A program made the position numbers and the translations under genes. This document shows positions 52,589-63,384 of a stretch of 64,000 bases of DNA, in pieces. The first letter of the stretch is position 1. Each line of letters opens with the position of its first letter. Under the pieces are notes generated by a model that was not told where the DNA came from, made no database searches, and worked only from the letters and a program-made list of their open reading frames with translations. This DNA is from Mycoplasma sp. 1578d (GTDB lineage Bacteria > Bacillota_I > Bacilli_A > Mycoplasmatales > Metamycoplasmataceae), in assembly GCF_024582695.1 (NCBI RefSeq), contig NZ_CP102081.1, positions 62,001-126,000 of the forward strand, given 5' to 3'.

Positions 52589-53371
52589 TTATTTTTGATA
52601 ATATTTTTCAAGATCTAAAAAATACTTAATATTTTCTTTATATTCAGGGTTGTAAAATTTTTGATTTTTGTCATTAGAATATACAATCAATAAATAATGA
52701 ACCGCTCTTGCTTTAAGTTTATTACCATTAAATAAACTTGATAAAATGTCTCGATTTAATCAAAAACTTCATCTGGCTTTTAATGTTTTTGAAAAATAAA
52801 TGTAAGATAATTCTATGTTTTGATCAATTCCTGAGGAATAATAATTTCTGCCTTGACAATTTTTAAATATATCATTGTGATTAAAAACTGTAAAGTTTGT
52901 TAATTCTGATTCAATGGCAAATAATTTTGAATCATTATCAATTATCAATGAATTAGCCAATTTTTTAATTTTAATTAATTTCACATTTCTAAAATATATA
53001 TAAATAACCACAAACGAAACAGAAACAATTCAAGCAGATCAAAAAACCCACCCTGTTACCTTATTTTCGTATTCAAGAAGATTATAAAAATCAGTAATTA
53101 ATAAAAACAAAAAAAGAAATCCAATCCAAAAAACAGAGGGTAAACTACACATGATTATCTTTTTATTTCCTTTTTGAATTAAAGAGTCAACATCCTTAAT
53201 TGCTTGATAAAACAACTTATGCACCCTTAAATTGTTTTTTAAAATAAATTTTATTTTCTGCATAACAATATTTATGACGTCATTTTCTGCTCTTCTGACT
53301 CAAAAACCTTTAAATAAATATAAAGAAATCAAAAGAAAAACAAAATTAGAAACACACAAAAAAATTATCAT
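52589..53371 (-). CDS. Membrane protein, cassette copy B, gene 2
   Basis: 260 residues with a hydrophobic N-terminus ('MIIFLCVSNFVFLLISLYLF'), a basic helical stretch, two more membrane segments, and a cytoplasmic C-terminal domain ending 'NPEYKENIKYFLDLEKYYQK'. The paralogue at 48945 is decayed, but the C-terminal 60 residues are strongly conserved between the two. The ATG lies 4 bases inside the end of gene 1 (7-base overlap). It uses both TGA and TGG for Trp. Function is unknown. Confidence 0.72.
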
Positions 53372-54096
53372 TTTGCCTCGTAATATTTCTGGATCATTTT
53401 TTGATTATCAAACACAAAATATGGTGCTTTAAAATTATCAAGATCATAAATATAAAGATACATAATCGATTTGGATTGTTTTCCCAAAACCGATTTAATA
53501 ACTCCCTCATCAATAATTATTGTTTTATTTTTTCTATTAAAGACGGTTTCAGTTGACAAAACAAAAACATTATTTCTAATTATAGGTTTAAAATTTTTTT
53601 GTCTGCGTTCTGATTTTTCAAAACTAAAATCAGAAATAACATATCTTTTCACATATTTTTTAAATTGTTCTACCTTACCAATGAATATCATTAAAAAGAC
53701 AATTCATCAACCAGTAAGTACTATAAAATTCAAAGGTACAAAAATATGAACCATTAATATGAATTCAAAATCGAGTATACTTCCGATAATCCAAAAAGCA
53801 AAAGAGCCCACAAAAACAAAAATATGAAAAAACAATTCAAAAAGTGCTAATTTCTTATTATAGTTATTTTTGGCTATAAGGTCTAAAACACCATTTTTAA
53901 AATTTTCATCTGAAATTCATTTGTTAGAATTTAATTTTATTTTTTGCATTGTTATATCAGAAATATTAATCAGAAAAGTCCATCTGGGTAGATAGATATG
54001 AATTAAATAAAAGTAGTATGCAACTAAATATATATTGGGAAGTATAATAGCTAGACAAGTATAAACAATTGTTGATGAACTTACGTAATTGAACAT
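53365..54096 (-). CDS. Membrane protein, cassette copy B, gene 1
   Basis: 243 residues, paralogue of the protein at 49680: two pairs of membrane segments, then a soluble domain ending with the conserved block 'SIMYLYIYDLDNFKAPYFVF'. It shares 'NKWISDENFKNG' with 'NKWTLDEKFTQS' of the other copy. The last codons are TGA (Trp) and TAA, overlapping the gene 2 start. It starts 7 bases after the large gene 0. Function is unknown; a membrane partner of gene 0 is the simplest reading of the context. Confidence 0.72.
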
Positions 54097-54103
54097 TTTA
54101 GAT

Positions 54104-55504
54104 TTATCCTAAATTATCTGCTTTTATTTTATTTCTGATTTTTCTAATATAATCCCCTCTTTTACGGTCGTGAACTCTTTGAAGACCTCAATCCCTTAAT
54201 TGCCTATCGTTATACGCAAGCATTTGAGAAATGGTTTTTTCTTCTCCTGTTTCAAGGTTTTTGAAAACTAAATTTTTTCCACCTCTTCCACCTTTTCAGT
54301 AATAATTTGTTTGTGGAGTTTCGTGTATAACAACTCATTTATATTCTTTTAAATGTTCTAATCTACTTCTTATACCATCTAAATTACTTTTTATTTCTTG
54401 TTCTTCTTTATTTATTTCTTTGATTTTATCATTAATATTATGTAATTCAATGGCACTTAAGGCTATTTCAGCTATATCATTTGAAACGGAAAAGAGTGCA
54501 AAACCTTTTGAAAAAGCACTTGCCTCACGATAACCCAATTTGTTAAAAAATTTTTTATCACTGGCTAGAGTTTTGGCAATACCAAAAACGCCATTTTTAA
54601 TTGATATTGTATTTCATAAATAATTGTGAATATTTTTTAAAGCATCTCCTACATTTTCAGAATTAGTGGTTAAAGATCTATAAAAATTCACTTTTTCTTC
54701 AGCGGCTGAAATGTTTTTACTAATTGTCGAAATTTGAATACTGAGTGCAATAGAAGTAGCTGCAGTTGCAAACGAAGCAAAACTTAAAAGAGGAACTACA
54801 AAAGAGAAAATTGTGCAAAAAACCGAAGCAATTCCTACACCAATACTAGCGGCAACTAAACGATATTTTTGATCGAGTCAATATTTTAAATTATTCTCTA
54901 ATTCGTTTTTTAGTTTAATAGCACTAGCGGCACTCTTTTTTAAATTGCTGTATTCAACCGAAAAGTTTTTGGAGTTTTCGATCCCAGGAATAATATTAAC
55001 TGCATATTTTTTTTGCTCGTTTAAGGTAACTCTTTTAAGTACTTTATCAATTTTTTTACCTTCGAATTGTTTATAAAAAACAGCTTTTTTTGCATCATCA
55101 GCTATTTTTTTTAATTCTTTTCTTAGTTTTTCGAGTTGTTCATTTGTAATATCTGTAAATATTCTGCTTCCATACTCTTCGTCATTTATAATTCCTTCGT
55201 CCAATAATTTATCAAAAAATACTTTCTTAAATTCACGTACATCACTTTTTGTTAATATTTCATTAAAATTAATAGATAAGAGTTTTTTGTTTGTTATTAT
55301 TTTCGCGATTCTTTCTATCGCTTGATTGTGTGTTAACAGCAAATCTTTTGCAAATTTAAATGCAAATTTTTTATGAGCATCTTGCTCTTTAAATTTATCA
55401 GGTAGTTTAGTTCAAATTCTATGATCAATATTGGTAGAAAGAATAGAAGAAATCTGAGCAACATTTGAAATAGGCTCCCCGATTTTGAAATAAATGTTTT
55501 TCAT
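54104..55504 (-). CDS. Large cassette protein with central membrane segments and basic C-terminal domain
   Basis: 466 residues. The N-terminal half (1-205) is charged and helical ('FTDITNEQLEKLRKELKKI'). A hydrophobic stretch (about 213-256, 'VGIASVFCTIFSFVVPLL') could be one hairpin in the membrane. A coiled-coil-like segment (about 350-388, 'DKIKEINKEEQEIKSNLDG') is followed by a 77-residue basic domain (390-466) rich in Arg and Trp ('YYWKGGRGGKNLVF', 'RDWGLQRVHDRKRGDYIRK'). Only this last domain survives in cassette A. A pore-like middle with a separable C-terminal domain is reminiscent of contact-dependent or polymorphic toxins, but there is no secretion signal and no known toxin motif. 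An AAGGAG SD precedes the ATG. Confidence 0.72.
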
Positions 55505-55727
55505 TTTGCACTCCTTATATAATTTTTTGATTTTACTTAATAAATATTCTAATTTAAATATTTAGAAATTGATTTTTATTTTAATCTCTTAACTTGGTAA
55601 TCAAGAGTTAATTTTTATGATTTGAAGTTATTTTAAACACTCCCTAAACAACTTTATAACGTTTTTTAACGTATATTTCAAGAAAAATATAAAATAAATA
55701 GTATATATATTTAACAAAGGAGTAATT

Positions 55728-56684
55728 GTGAATTTTGAATTAGCATTACAACAAAAAACTCAAAATTTAAGTAGTGTAAAAACCATTGTTTTAATTGATG
55801 GAGATGACCCAAGAATGGTTAGTGCTGCACGTGAATTACAAAAATTTTCAAACATTAAAACCATTTTATTAGTTGAAAACAATCAACATAAAGTTGATGG
55901 GCTTGAATTTATTAATATTTTCCAAGACCAAGAAAAATTAGAATTATTAACTAATAAATATCTTGAATTAAGAAAAGGAAAAGAAACCCTTGAGCAAGCT
56001 CAAAAAGCTTTAGAAACTCGTCCTTTTTATGCAATGATGCTCTTAGCATTAGATGAGGCCCATGGAGTTGTAGGTGGATTAAAATATGCTACCGCAGATA
56101 TTTTAAGAGCCGCATTTAAAGCGATTGGTCCAAAACTAGGAACTAAAACCATTTCATCAGCTATGATTATGCACAAAGATGAAAGTAATTTTATTTTCTC
56201 AGACATTTCAGTTAACGTTAAACCAAACGCTGAACAATTAGCTGAAATTGGATTAAATGCTCAAGAGTTTGCTCAACAAATGGGATTTGATTCTAAAGTT
56301 GCTTTTCTGTCATTTTCAACCAGTTTTTCAGCTAAAACACCTGAATCAGAATTAGTGAAAGAAGCGACTGATTTATTTAATCAAAAATCAAACAATCAGG
56401 CAATTGGAGAAATTCAACTTGATGCAGCGATTGATTTAGAAATTAGAAAAAGTAAATATAAAGATGCAAGTTATTCAGAAAAAGCTAATGTTTTAATCTT
56501 TCCAGATTTAAATGCCGGAAATATTGGATACAAACTAGTGCAAAGATTTGCTGGTTATGGAGCCATTGGACCAGTTGTAGTTGGAACTAAAAAACCAGTT
56601 AATGATTTATCAAGAGGTTCAACTGTAAGTGATGTCGTTAATACCGTACTTATCACCGCATTGCAAAGTGAAGGGAACAAATAA
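55728..56684 (+). CDS. pta: Phosphate acetyltransferase
   Basis: The 318-residue enzyme converts acetyl-CoA and phosphate to acetyl phosphate. The start codon is GTG, 6 bases after a strong SD (AAAGGAG). Signatures are 'ARELQKFSNIKTILL', 'DEAHGVVGGLKYATADILRAAFKAIG', 'NVLIFPDLNAGNIGYKLVQRFAGY' and 'GPVVVGTKKPVNDLSRG'. With ackA, two bases downstream, it yields ATP, the main energy gain from pyruvate in these organisms. Confidence 0.96.
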   Translation: MNFELALQQKTQNLSSVKTIVLIDGDDPRMVSAARELQKFSNIKTILLVENNQHKVDGLEFINIFQDQEKLELLTNKYLELRKGKETLEQAQKALETRPFYAMMLLALDEAHGVVGGLKYATADILRAAFKAIGPKLGTKTISSAMIMHKDESNFIFSDISVNVKPNAEQLAEIGLNAQEFAQQMGFDSKVAFLSFSTSFSAKTPESELVKEATDLFNQKSNNQAIGEIQLDAAIDLEIRKSKYKDASYSEKANVLIFPDLNAGNIGYKLVQRFAGYGAIGPVVVGTKKPVNDLSRGSTVSDVVNTVLITALQSEGNK

Positions 56685-56686
56685 AC

Positions 56687-57874
56687 ATGAACAAAATTTT
56701 AGTTATTAATGCCGGAAGTAGTTCGATAAAAATGAGTCTGTTTGAAAAAGACACATTAAATGTTATTGCCACAGGTTTAGCTGAAAGAATTACTTTGCCA
56801 CAAGGTAACATTACTATTAAAACTGACCAAAAACACGAAAAAGAAGTTTCAATGCCTAACCATGAAGTGGCTGTTGAAGAAGTATATAAATTAATGCATG
56901 AAATTAATTTAATTAAAGATAAAAACGAAATTGAATACATTGGATTTAGAGTGGTACAGGGTGGAGAATTCTTTAGCAAATCATCAAAAATTGATGATAA
57001 GGCAATTGAAATTATCGACCATTGCTCAATGTATGCGCCTCTTCACAATCCTGGAGCTGTTCAAGCAATGAATGGATTTAAAAAAGTGTTTCCTAATGCC
57101 AAATTAAGCGCTAATTTTGACACAGCTTTCCATACCACTATTGATAAAGTTAATTCAACTTATCCAATTCCTAAAACTTTAACCGAACAATACAAAATTA
57201 AACGTTATGGAGCTCACGGAATTAGCCATCGCTTTATTACCTTAAAATTACAAGAGATTTTAAATAAAGATAAGGTTACTTTTATTAACTTGCACATTGG
57301 AAACGGAGCTTCACTTTGTGCTGTGAAAGATTCGCAATCATTTGACACAAGTATGGGATTAACCCCGCTAGCTGGAATTATGATGGGAACTCGTTCAGGT
57401 GATATTGATCCATCAATTCACGAATTTGTGATGAAACAAAACAAAATGAGTATTTCAGAATTTACTAATATGCTCAACAAAGAGAGTGGATTATTAGGAG
57501 TATCTGGAATTTCTTCGGATATGCGTGATGTGACTGAAAAAGCATCTCAAGGAAACCAAGATGCACAATTTGCCATTGATTTATACACTCAAAAAATTGC
57601 TGATTATACCTCAATATACTTTAACAAATTAGGCGGAAAAATTGATGCACTTGTTTTTACAGCTGGAATAGGTGAAAACTCAGCATTGATTAGAGAAAAA
57701 GTGTTAAGTAAATTACACTTTAGAAATATTTCTTTAGACAAGGAAATTAATCAAGGGAAAATTGGTGAATATCAATTAATTACTACACCACAAAGTGAAG
57801 TTCCTGTTTATGTAATTCGTACAAACGAAGAGCTTTTAATTGCTCAAGATGCATTAAAACTATATGAAAACTAG
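56687..57874 (+). CDS. ackA: Acetate kinase
   Basis: The 395-residue ASKHA kinase turns acetyl phosphate and ADP into acetate and ATP. Blocks are 'ILVINAGSSSIKMSLF', 'AFHTTIDKVNSTYPIP', 'RYGAHGISHRFI', 'INLHIGNGASLCAV', 'TPLAGIMMGTRSGDIDPSI' and 'VFTAGIGENS'. All catalytic regions (Asn7-type, Arg91-type, Asp148-type) are in place. Its end overlaps coaD by 11 bases. Confidence 0.97.
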   Translation: MNKILVINAGSSSIKMSLFEKDTLNVIATGLAERITLPQGNITIKTDQKHEKEVSMPNHEVAVEEVYKLMHEINLIKDKNEIEYIGFRVVQGGEFFSKSSKIDDKAIEIIDHCSMYAPLHNPGAVQAMNGFKKVFPNAKLSANFDTAFHTTIDKVNSTYPIPKTLTEQYKIKRYGAHGISHRFITLKLQEILNKDKVTFINLHIGNGASLCAVKDSQSFDTSMGLTPLAGIMMGTRSGDIDPSIHEFVMKQNKMSISEFTNMLNKESGLLGVSGISSDMRDVTEKASQGNQDAQFAIDLYTQKIADYTSIYFNKLGGKIDALVFTAGIGENSALIREKVLSKLHFRNISLDKEINQGKIGEYQLITTPQSEVPVYVIRTNEELLIAQDALKLYEN

Positions 57875-58301
57875 AATTGCCATTTATCCTGGCTCGTTTG
57901 ACCCGATTCATACCGGACATATTCAAATTTTAAAAAAAGCTCTTTTATTATTTGATAAAGTCTATGTGATTGTTAGCGTTAATCCAGATAAAAGCAATCA
58001 AAGCGATATTAATCAAAGATTTGAGCACACTAAACAAAAAATAGCTAAATTTAAAAACGTTGAAGTACTAGTTAATGCCAATCAATTAACTGCTATTTTT
58101 GCTAAAAAACTCAAAGCTAAATTTATCATTCGCAGTGCCCGCAATATTAAAGATTTTAATTATGAAATTGAATTAGCAGCTGGGAATAAATTTTTAAATA
58201 ATGAATTAGAAACAGTTTTAATTATTCCTAATTATAAAAGCGTTAAATATTCATCCACATTAATCAGACATAGAGAGAGAATGAACAAAGAACATGTTTA
58301 A
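57864..58301 (+). CDS. coaD: Phosphopantetheine adenylyltransferase
   Basis: The 145-residue nucleotidyltransferase makes dephospho-CoA from 4'-phosphopantetheine and ATP. It begins 'RIAIYPGSFDPIHTGHIQIL' (the GxFDPxHxGH motif) and keeps 'RSARNIKDFNYEIELA' and a 'YSSTLIR' ending (equivalent to the ISSS block). It follows coaX and coaBC in the pathway, although it lies 53 kb away beside pta, whose substrate is an acyl-CoA. It overlaps both neighbours. Confidence 0.95.
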   Translation: MKTRIAIYPGSFDPIHTGHIQILKKALLLFDKVYVIVSVNPDKSNQSDINQRFEHTKQKIAKFKNVEVLVNANQLTAIFAKKLKAKFIIRSARNIKDFNYEIELAAGNKFLNNELETVLIIPNYKSVKYSSTLIRHRERMNKEHV

Positions 58302-58890
58302 ATTTATTAAATCTTCATCTAATCAAACAAATTGGTATGAACATGCAAATGGTGAAGTAGCATTTTGAGGTCGTTCAAACGTCGGTAAAAGTAGTTTAAT
58401 TAATGCCTTAACTAATAATTCTAAATTAGCTAAAGTTTCAAAAACCCCCGGTCGTACTCAATTAATTAATTTTTTCGAAAACGAACACGGAGCTGTTTTT
58501 GTTGATTTACCTGGATATGGATATGCCAAAATTTCACATCAACAAAAAGAGCAAATGATGTTGATGATTGAGCAATATTTAATAAATCGTAAAAACTTGC
58601 AAAATTTATTCTTGCTCATTGATGCCCGTCATGGATTAACTAAAATTGATTTGCAAATAATTAATTTTTTAAACATTCATAAAATTAATTTTACAATTGT
58701 ATATACCAAAGTAGACAAGCTGAAACAATCAGAAAAAAGTAAACTAATTAAAAATAACAAAGAATGAACTAAAACTTATCAATTTGAAAATACATATTTT
58801 GTCTCAAGTCAAACCAAATTCGCAATTGCTGATTTAATTAATTTTATCAACAGTATTTTAGGAGCAGAAAATGAAAAAAACATCTGATAA
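58294..58890 (+). CDS. engB: Ribosome biogenesis GTP-binding protein EngB (YsxC)
   Basis: The 198-residue GTPase acts in 50S subunit assembly. G1 'GRSNVGKSSLIN', G2 'KTPGRTQLINFF', G3 'VDLPGYGYAK', G4 'TKVDKL' and G5-like 'FVSSQTKF' are visible. Its start overlaps coaD by 8 bases; two TGA codons near the start and 58765 are Trp, and the last sense codon is also TGA before TAA 58888. The end overlaps the next gene by 20 bases. Confidence 0.94.
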
Positions 58891-59992
58891 AATCAAATTT
58901 TGATTGCTCGGTTCCACCACAGCTGGTTTATTAATCACTACTATTGCTGTTTCGGCTGTTATTACTCAAAGATCAAGCAATGTTAACAAAGATCATATTT
59001 TGGATGATTTTGTATTTAAATCTTCAAATGCAGTTAAGGAGCAATTTGCTTCACATTATGCAACTCAAAATCAAACTGGTGATGTTCAAATTTCCAAAAA
59101 ATACTGAGCAGAACAATTGTTTTTTGACACGATCCCTAATCAAAATGATATTGACAAAAGAGATTTTAATTTAATTGATAAAAAATCAACCTTACTTAAT
59201 GCTTTTAGAGATAAGTATGTAATTAGTTTTGAATCTTATGCTAATGATGTTGAAGGTGAATTATATTTAAAAGTTACTTTAGCTGATTTTATTTCTAAAA
59301 TTGGAACTAGACAAAACACAGAAAAAATCTTTACTTTAAAAGGATTTAAAAAAGCTACTTTTGATAATCAAAAAAACTTTTTATACACTAATTCTGCACA
59401 AATTAATATGGATGGATTATTAAGTTTTAATTCTTTCTCACAAATTAGTGATCAATATAAAAAAGATAATGAGCAAGACAAAAGTAATTTAATTAAGTCA
59501 ATTATTAATTATGATCTGCCAATTTCAACATCAATTGATTATTCAAAAAGCCAAATTGAATTTAAAGATGATCAAATTAAAATCAAACCATATTTAGTGG
59601 CAAAAGTTAATTTTGCTTCTGCTGATAAATTGAATAATACCACCACTTTATCATCATCAAGTGAACAAATTTTCGGTATCGAAAAAACTTTAAATTTTAA
59701 AAATTATTTTGATTTTAAAAGTGCTTGAGGATCAAAAATAACCCTTAGTGGGACAAGTCAAAAATTATCTGAACTAACAATTGATCAGATCAAAAGATCT
59801 TTTGATCTGAAAACACTAAGTTTTAGAGATATTAAACTAGACAATGTTCCTAGCACATACACATACAAAATTTCTCAAGATATTGTTGAAAAAGATAATC
59901 AATATATTTTTAAATATTTCATCAATTCTTCAAATCAAGAATTAGCTTATGTAGGTGAGTTGAAAATTAATAAAAACGAATTTAAAAATTAG
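58871..59992 (+). CDS. Membrane-anchored extracellular protein of unknown function
   Basis: 373 residues with an N-terminal membrane anchor ('FWLLGSTTAGLLITTIAVSAVI', residues 11-32) and no lipobox Cys, so it is probably an exported protein tethered by its uncleaved signal. The body is soluble and beta-rich with repeated Lys/Asp/Asn stretches. It is translated by coupling from engB (20-base overlap) with an AGGAGC SD. TGA at 58901, 59105 and 59726 is Trp. I recognise no family. Its position at the end of a housekeeping operon is curious for a surface protein. Confidence 0.75.
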
Positions 59993-60014
59993 TGCTTTTT
60001 TGGCACTATTTTTT
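59990..60014 (+). terminator. Terminator of the pta-ackA-coaD-engB operon
   Basis: A 6-bp stem TAGTGC/GCACTA (59990-59995 with 60003-60008), beginning in the stop codon, is followed by T's. Confidence 0.75.
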
Positions 60015-60153
60015 AACGCAAGAGTCAAGTAAAAAATATGGAAACTTTACCATTTTTTAAGGCTAAAATTAAATTTTTTAAATTGGCCCAAAAATTCAAT
60101 TGATAAATTGGTAAAATTTAAAATGTTAAATATACGTAAATAATGGAGTAAAA

Positions 60154-61584
60154 ATGAATGTAAAAAAACGAACAAAATTAGTTGCCACAATTGGTCCTTC
60201 AAGCGATAATTATGAGATTTTGCGCTCTTTAATCGAGAATGGAGTGACCTGTGTAAGAGCTAATTTTTCACACGGTAGCCATGAAGAACAATTTAATAAA
60301 TTTGAACTCACCAAAAAAGTATCACAAGATTTAAAAGTTCCTTTATCACTTATGCTTGATACTAAAGGTCCTGAAATTAGATTAGGAAAAATGAAAGATG
60401 GAGCCCAGTTAATTCAAGCAGACTCAATAGTTACTATTTATACCACTCAAGATAAATATGAACATTTTGAAGGAACTCAAACTGAGATTACTGTTGCTTA
60501 TGACATGTCTAAGGACTTAAAACATGGAAATCAAGTTTTACTTGATGATGGGAAATTATCCACTGTAGTTGTTGAGGTTGGACAAGGATTTGTTAAAGTT
60601 AGAGCCGAAAATAATCATGTCCTTAAAACTAATAAACGTATCAATCTTCCAGGAGTAGAATTTAGCTTACCATTCCTTGCTCAAAAAGATATTGATGATG
60701 TTATCTTTGGAATTAAAAACGGAATTAATTATGTGGCCGCTTCATTTGTTAATTCAGCAAAAAACGTGCTTGAACTTAGAAAAGTTCTTGACGATAATAA
60801 CGGGAAACACATTCAAATTATTTCTAAAATTGAATCATATCTTGGAGTAAAAAATATTGATGAAATTATTAAATACTCAGATGGAATCATGGTTGCACGT
60901 GGTGATTTAGGGCTTGAAATTCCTTATTACGATGTTCCTTATTATCAAAAAAGAATCATTCGAAAATGTCGTGAAACTGGTAAACCAGTAATTGTAGCAA
61001 CTCAAATGCTTGATTCAATGGAAAAAATTCCACACCCAACTCGTGCTGAAGTTACTGATGTTTACTATGCTGTGGAACTTGGGGCTGATTCAACCATGCT
61101 TTCAGGGGAAAGTGCCAATGGTTCATTCCCGCTTGAAGCTGTTAAAACCATGACAGCAATTAGTAAAAAAGCTGAAAACGAATTTTACTCAAGACAATAT
61201 TATGACAAGCAACTTGATATGAACCTTAAAAATTCAGATGCTAATGACGTAAGAACCCTGATTGCTTACTCAATAGCTAATCGTACTAAAAGTGGTGATT
61301 ATAAGTTTGTAATAGTTCTTTCAAAAACCGGAACTTTAATTAAACAAGTTGCTAAATTTAGACCAAATTCAACTGTTGTGGGAATTGTTGATGATGAATT
61401 ATTAATCAATGGATTTGGTATATATTCTGGCGTTTACGTATCATTAGAATCAAAGAGATTATTCAACGAAGTTAGAGCCGATCATAAAAATGGTCAAATG
61501 GCACTATTACCTTTTAGCGTGAAAAAAGGTGATAAATACCTTGTGGTTGAAAATACCAAAATCACTGAACACGTTTACGATTAA
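60154..61584 (+). CDS. pyk: Pyruvate kinase
   Basis: The 476-residue enzyme transfers phosphate from phosphoenolpyruvate to ADP. Visible blocks are 'KLVATIGPSSDNYEIL', 'RANFSHGSHEEQ', 'MLDTKGPEIRLG', 'IISKIESYLGVKN', 'DGIMVARGDLGLEIP' and 'STMLSGESANGSFP'. It lacks the extra C-terminal PEP-utiliser domain found in some Firmicutes. The SD is GGAG, 9 bases before the ATG. It has its own promoter region and terminator. Confidence 0.97.
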   Translation: MNVKKRTKLVATIGPSSDNYEILRSLIENGVTCVRANFSHGSHEEQFNKFELTKKVSQDLKVPLSLMLDTKGPEIRLGKMKDGAQLIQADSIVTIYTTQDKYEHFEGTQTEITVAYDMSKDLKHGNQVLLDDGKLSTVVVEVGQGFVKVRAENNHVLKTNKRINLPGVEFSLPFLAQKDIDDVIFGIKNGINYVAASFVNSAKNVLELRKVLDDNNGKHIQIISKIESYLGVKNIDEIIKYSDGIMVARGDLGLEIPYYDVPYYQKRIIRKCRETGKPVIVATQMLDSMEKIPHPTRAEVTDVYYAVELGADSTMLSGESANGSFPLEAVKTMTAISKKAENEFYSRQYYDKQLDMNLKNSDANDVRTLIAYSIANRTKSGDYKFVIVLSKTGTLIKQVAKFRPNSTVVGIVDDELLINGFGIYSGVYVSLESKRLFNEVRADHKNGQMALLPFSVKKGDKYLVVENTKITEHVYD

Positions 61585-61601
61585 TGATTTTAAAATTATC
61601 T

Positions 61602-61632
61602 AGATAGAATTAATAATTCTATCTATTTTTTA
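61602..61632 (+). terminator. pyk terminator
   Basis: A 10-bp perfect stem (61602-61611 with 61615-61624) with a 3-base loop is followed by six T's. Confidence 0.85.
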
Positions 61633-61687
61633 TGAAAAATTTGTGGAAATGTGGAAATTTATCCACATATATTTGAGCGAATAGTTA

Positions 61688-61701
61688 TATAATTTAAAAT
61701 T
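61688..61701 (+). promoter_or_regulatory. Leaderless promoter of the lipoprotein at 61702
   Basis: TATAAT (61688-61693) lies 8 bases before the ATG and there is no SD. Confidence 0.6.
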
Positions 61702-63204
61702 ATGAGAAGAAATAAATTATTAAAAAGTCTTTTTGTACTTGGGACCCCTGTTGCGTTAATGCTTGCTTCAGTTTCATGTTCTAATTCAACAACTAGTACA
61801 CCAGCGCCAAAACCACCAGCAGATAAAAAACCAGGACAAGAACAACCAAAAGAACCTATTAAAACTACCACAGATCCAAAACCAAGTACTCCTGAAAAAG
61901 AAAAACCTATAACCCCACCATCGACTAACCCCACTAAAGAAAAACCTACTACACCTTCAGCTTCAAAAGATTCTGAGAAAAAACCAGAAAAACCTACTTC
62001 AGAACCTTCAAAACCAGCAGATTCTAAAAAAGATGACACTACCACCAATCCTGCCCCAATTGACCCAACTCCTACACCAGTAACACCACCTGCAAACACT
62101 CCAAGCACAGGCAAAGATGAAACTCAAGCAAAATCAACTGTACATCCTTTATCTGAAAAGTTTGAAAAAGAACTTTCAGAAGTAACACTTTACAAAAAAG
62201 TTTCAACTGATGAAGACTTTAATAGATATTTTACAAATATTAAAAAACCTATTGAAAATTCACATTTTACTAGCAACTACACAGAATCAGATTTCCTTGC
62301 TGACGTTTGAATTTTACAAAATGCATTTTCGCAAGTAAGGGATTTAGTTAAAGTTCTAAAAGAAAATAATGATGCTAATTTAGAAAAATACATCAATAGA
62401 GAAAAAACAAGATTTAACACAATTTTCAAAGAAGTAGATAGAGCAGGTAAAAAGGTTGTTAGACTTGATGTTAGCTGATTAAATTCTATTGCCAAAACAG
62501 TAACTGATAAATTAACTAACTCTATTCCTGGATTTATACATGCTATAGGAATAGGTTTTATTCCGAGTGATTTAAATAAAAAACAAAATGCTACTAATTC
62601 TCCAAAGTCTTCAACAAGTTCAGGAGAAAACGCTGTACGACAATGATTAAGTAAGCTTGATCAAAAAAGTAAGGCTTCTAGACCCGAAACATTATTAGAC
62701 ACTATTAGTAAAGAAATTCCTAATCTAAGTCTTTATGACAAAATGAAAGATACAGAAAGTTTTAAAAAATATTTTGAAAACCTTAAAAAGCCGTTACCAA
62801 ATAAAAACTTAAATAATTCATATACTAGAGAAGAATTAAATGCAGATATTTACATTTTAGAAGATGCTTATTCTCAAGTAAAAGAATTAATTAATGTTGT
62901 ACAAGAAGATGATGATAAAAAACTACTTGAATTTATAAACAAAAACTTAGCTACACAAAATTCAATTTTTATTAAAGAAAACAATGATGTAAAACTTAAT
63001 GTTAAAAGATTGAATGATCTTTATAAGACAATAACTTCAAAATTAAATAACTCACTTTCTATTATTCACTTTCCAGGATTTGGTTTTTATGAAGAAGATA
63101 AAAATTCTCAATCTAATAATATCGATGAAAGTAAATATAAACAAAAACTTCAAGAGAAACTTCAAAAAATAGCTGACGAAGCAAAAAAAACTACAAAAAA
63201 ATAG
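61702..63204 (+). CDS. Surface lipoprotein with Pro/Thr/Lys spacer and duplicated head domain
   Basis: 500 residues with a lipobox at Cys26 (LASVSC). Residues 27-140 are a spacer of Pro, Thr, Lys, Ser and Glu. Two related helical domains follow: domain 1 (about 150-310) with 'LYKKVSTDEDFNRYFTNIKKP', and domain 2 (about 335-480) with 'LYDKMKDTESFKKYFENLKKP'; each continues with a 'Y..S.....D..ILQ.A.SQV..L' pattern. TGA at 62308, 62476 and 62644 is Trp. A close paralogue follows at 63385. The design, a long flexible stalk carrying repeated heads, is typical of variable mycoplasma surface antigens. No biochemical role is evident. Confidence 0.82.
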
Positions 63205-63214
63205 AAAGCAATGC

Positions 63215-63242
63215 AAACAGGACCTAATTGGGCCTGTTTTTT
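63215..63242 (+). terminator. Terminator between the two repeat lipoproteins
   Basis: The arms AAACAGG (63215-63221) and CCTGTTT (63233-63239), extended by inner C-G pairs, are followed by T's. Confidence 0.75.
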
Positions 63243-63370
63243 AAATATACAAACAGAATTTACTAAATCTCATTAGTATAAAAAATATACAGATTTAAAC
63301 TATCATAAAATCATTTACATGATTAGTTAAATGCGGATAAGAAAAAATATAACTTTTTAATATAAAGTTA

Positions 63371-63384
63371 TATAATCTTGACTT
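63371..63384 (+). promoter_or_regulatory. Leaderless promoter of the lipoprotein at 63385
   Basis: TATAAT (63371-63376) lies 8 bases before the ATG with no SD, as at 61702. Confidence 0.6.

Noticed and set aside
61659-62114. Minus-strand Gly/Val/Ser-rich frame across the lipoprotein stalk
   Set aside because: It is the complement of Pro/Thr-rich codons in the stalk of the gene at 61702; the composition is an artefact of that repeat.
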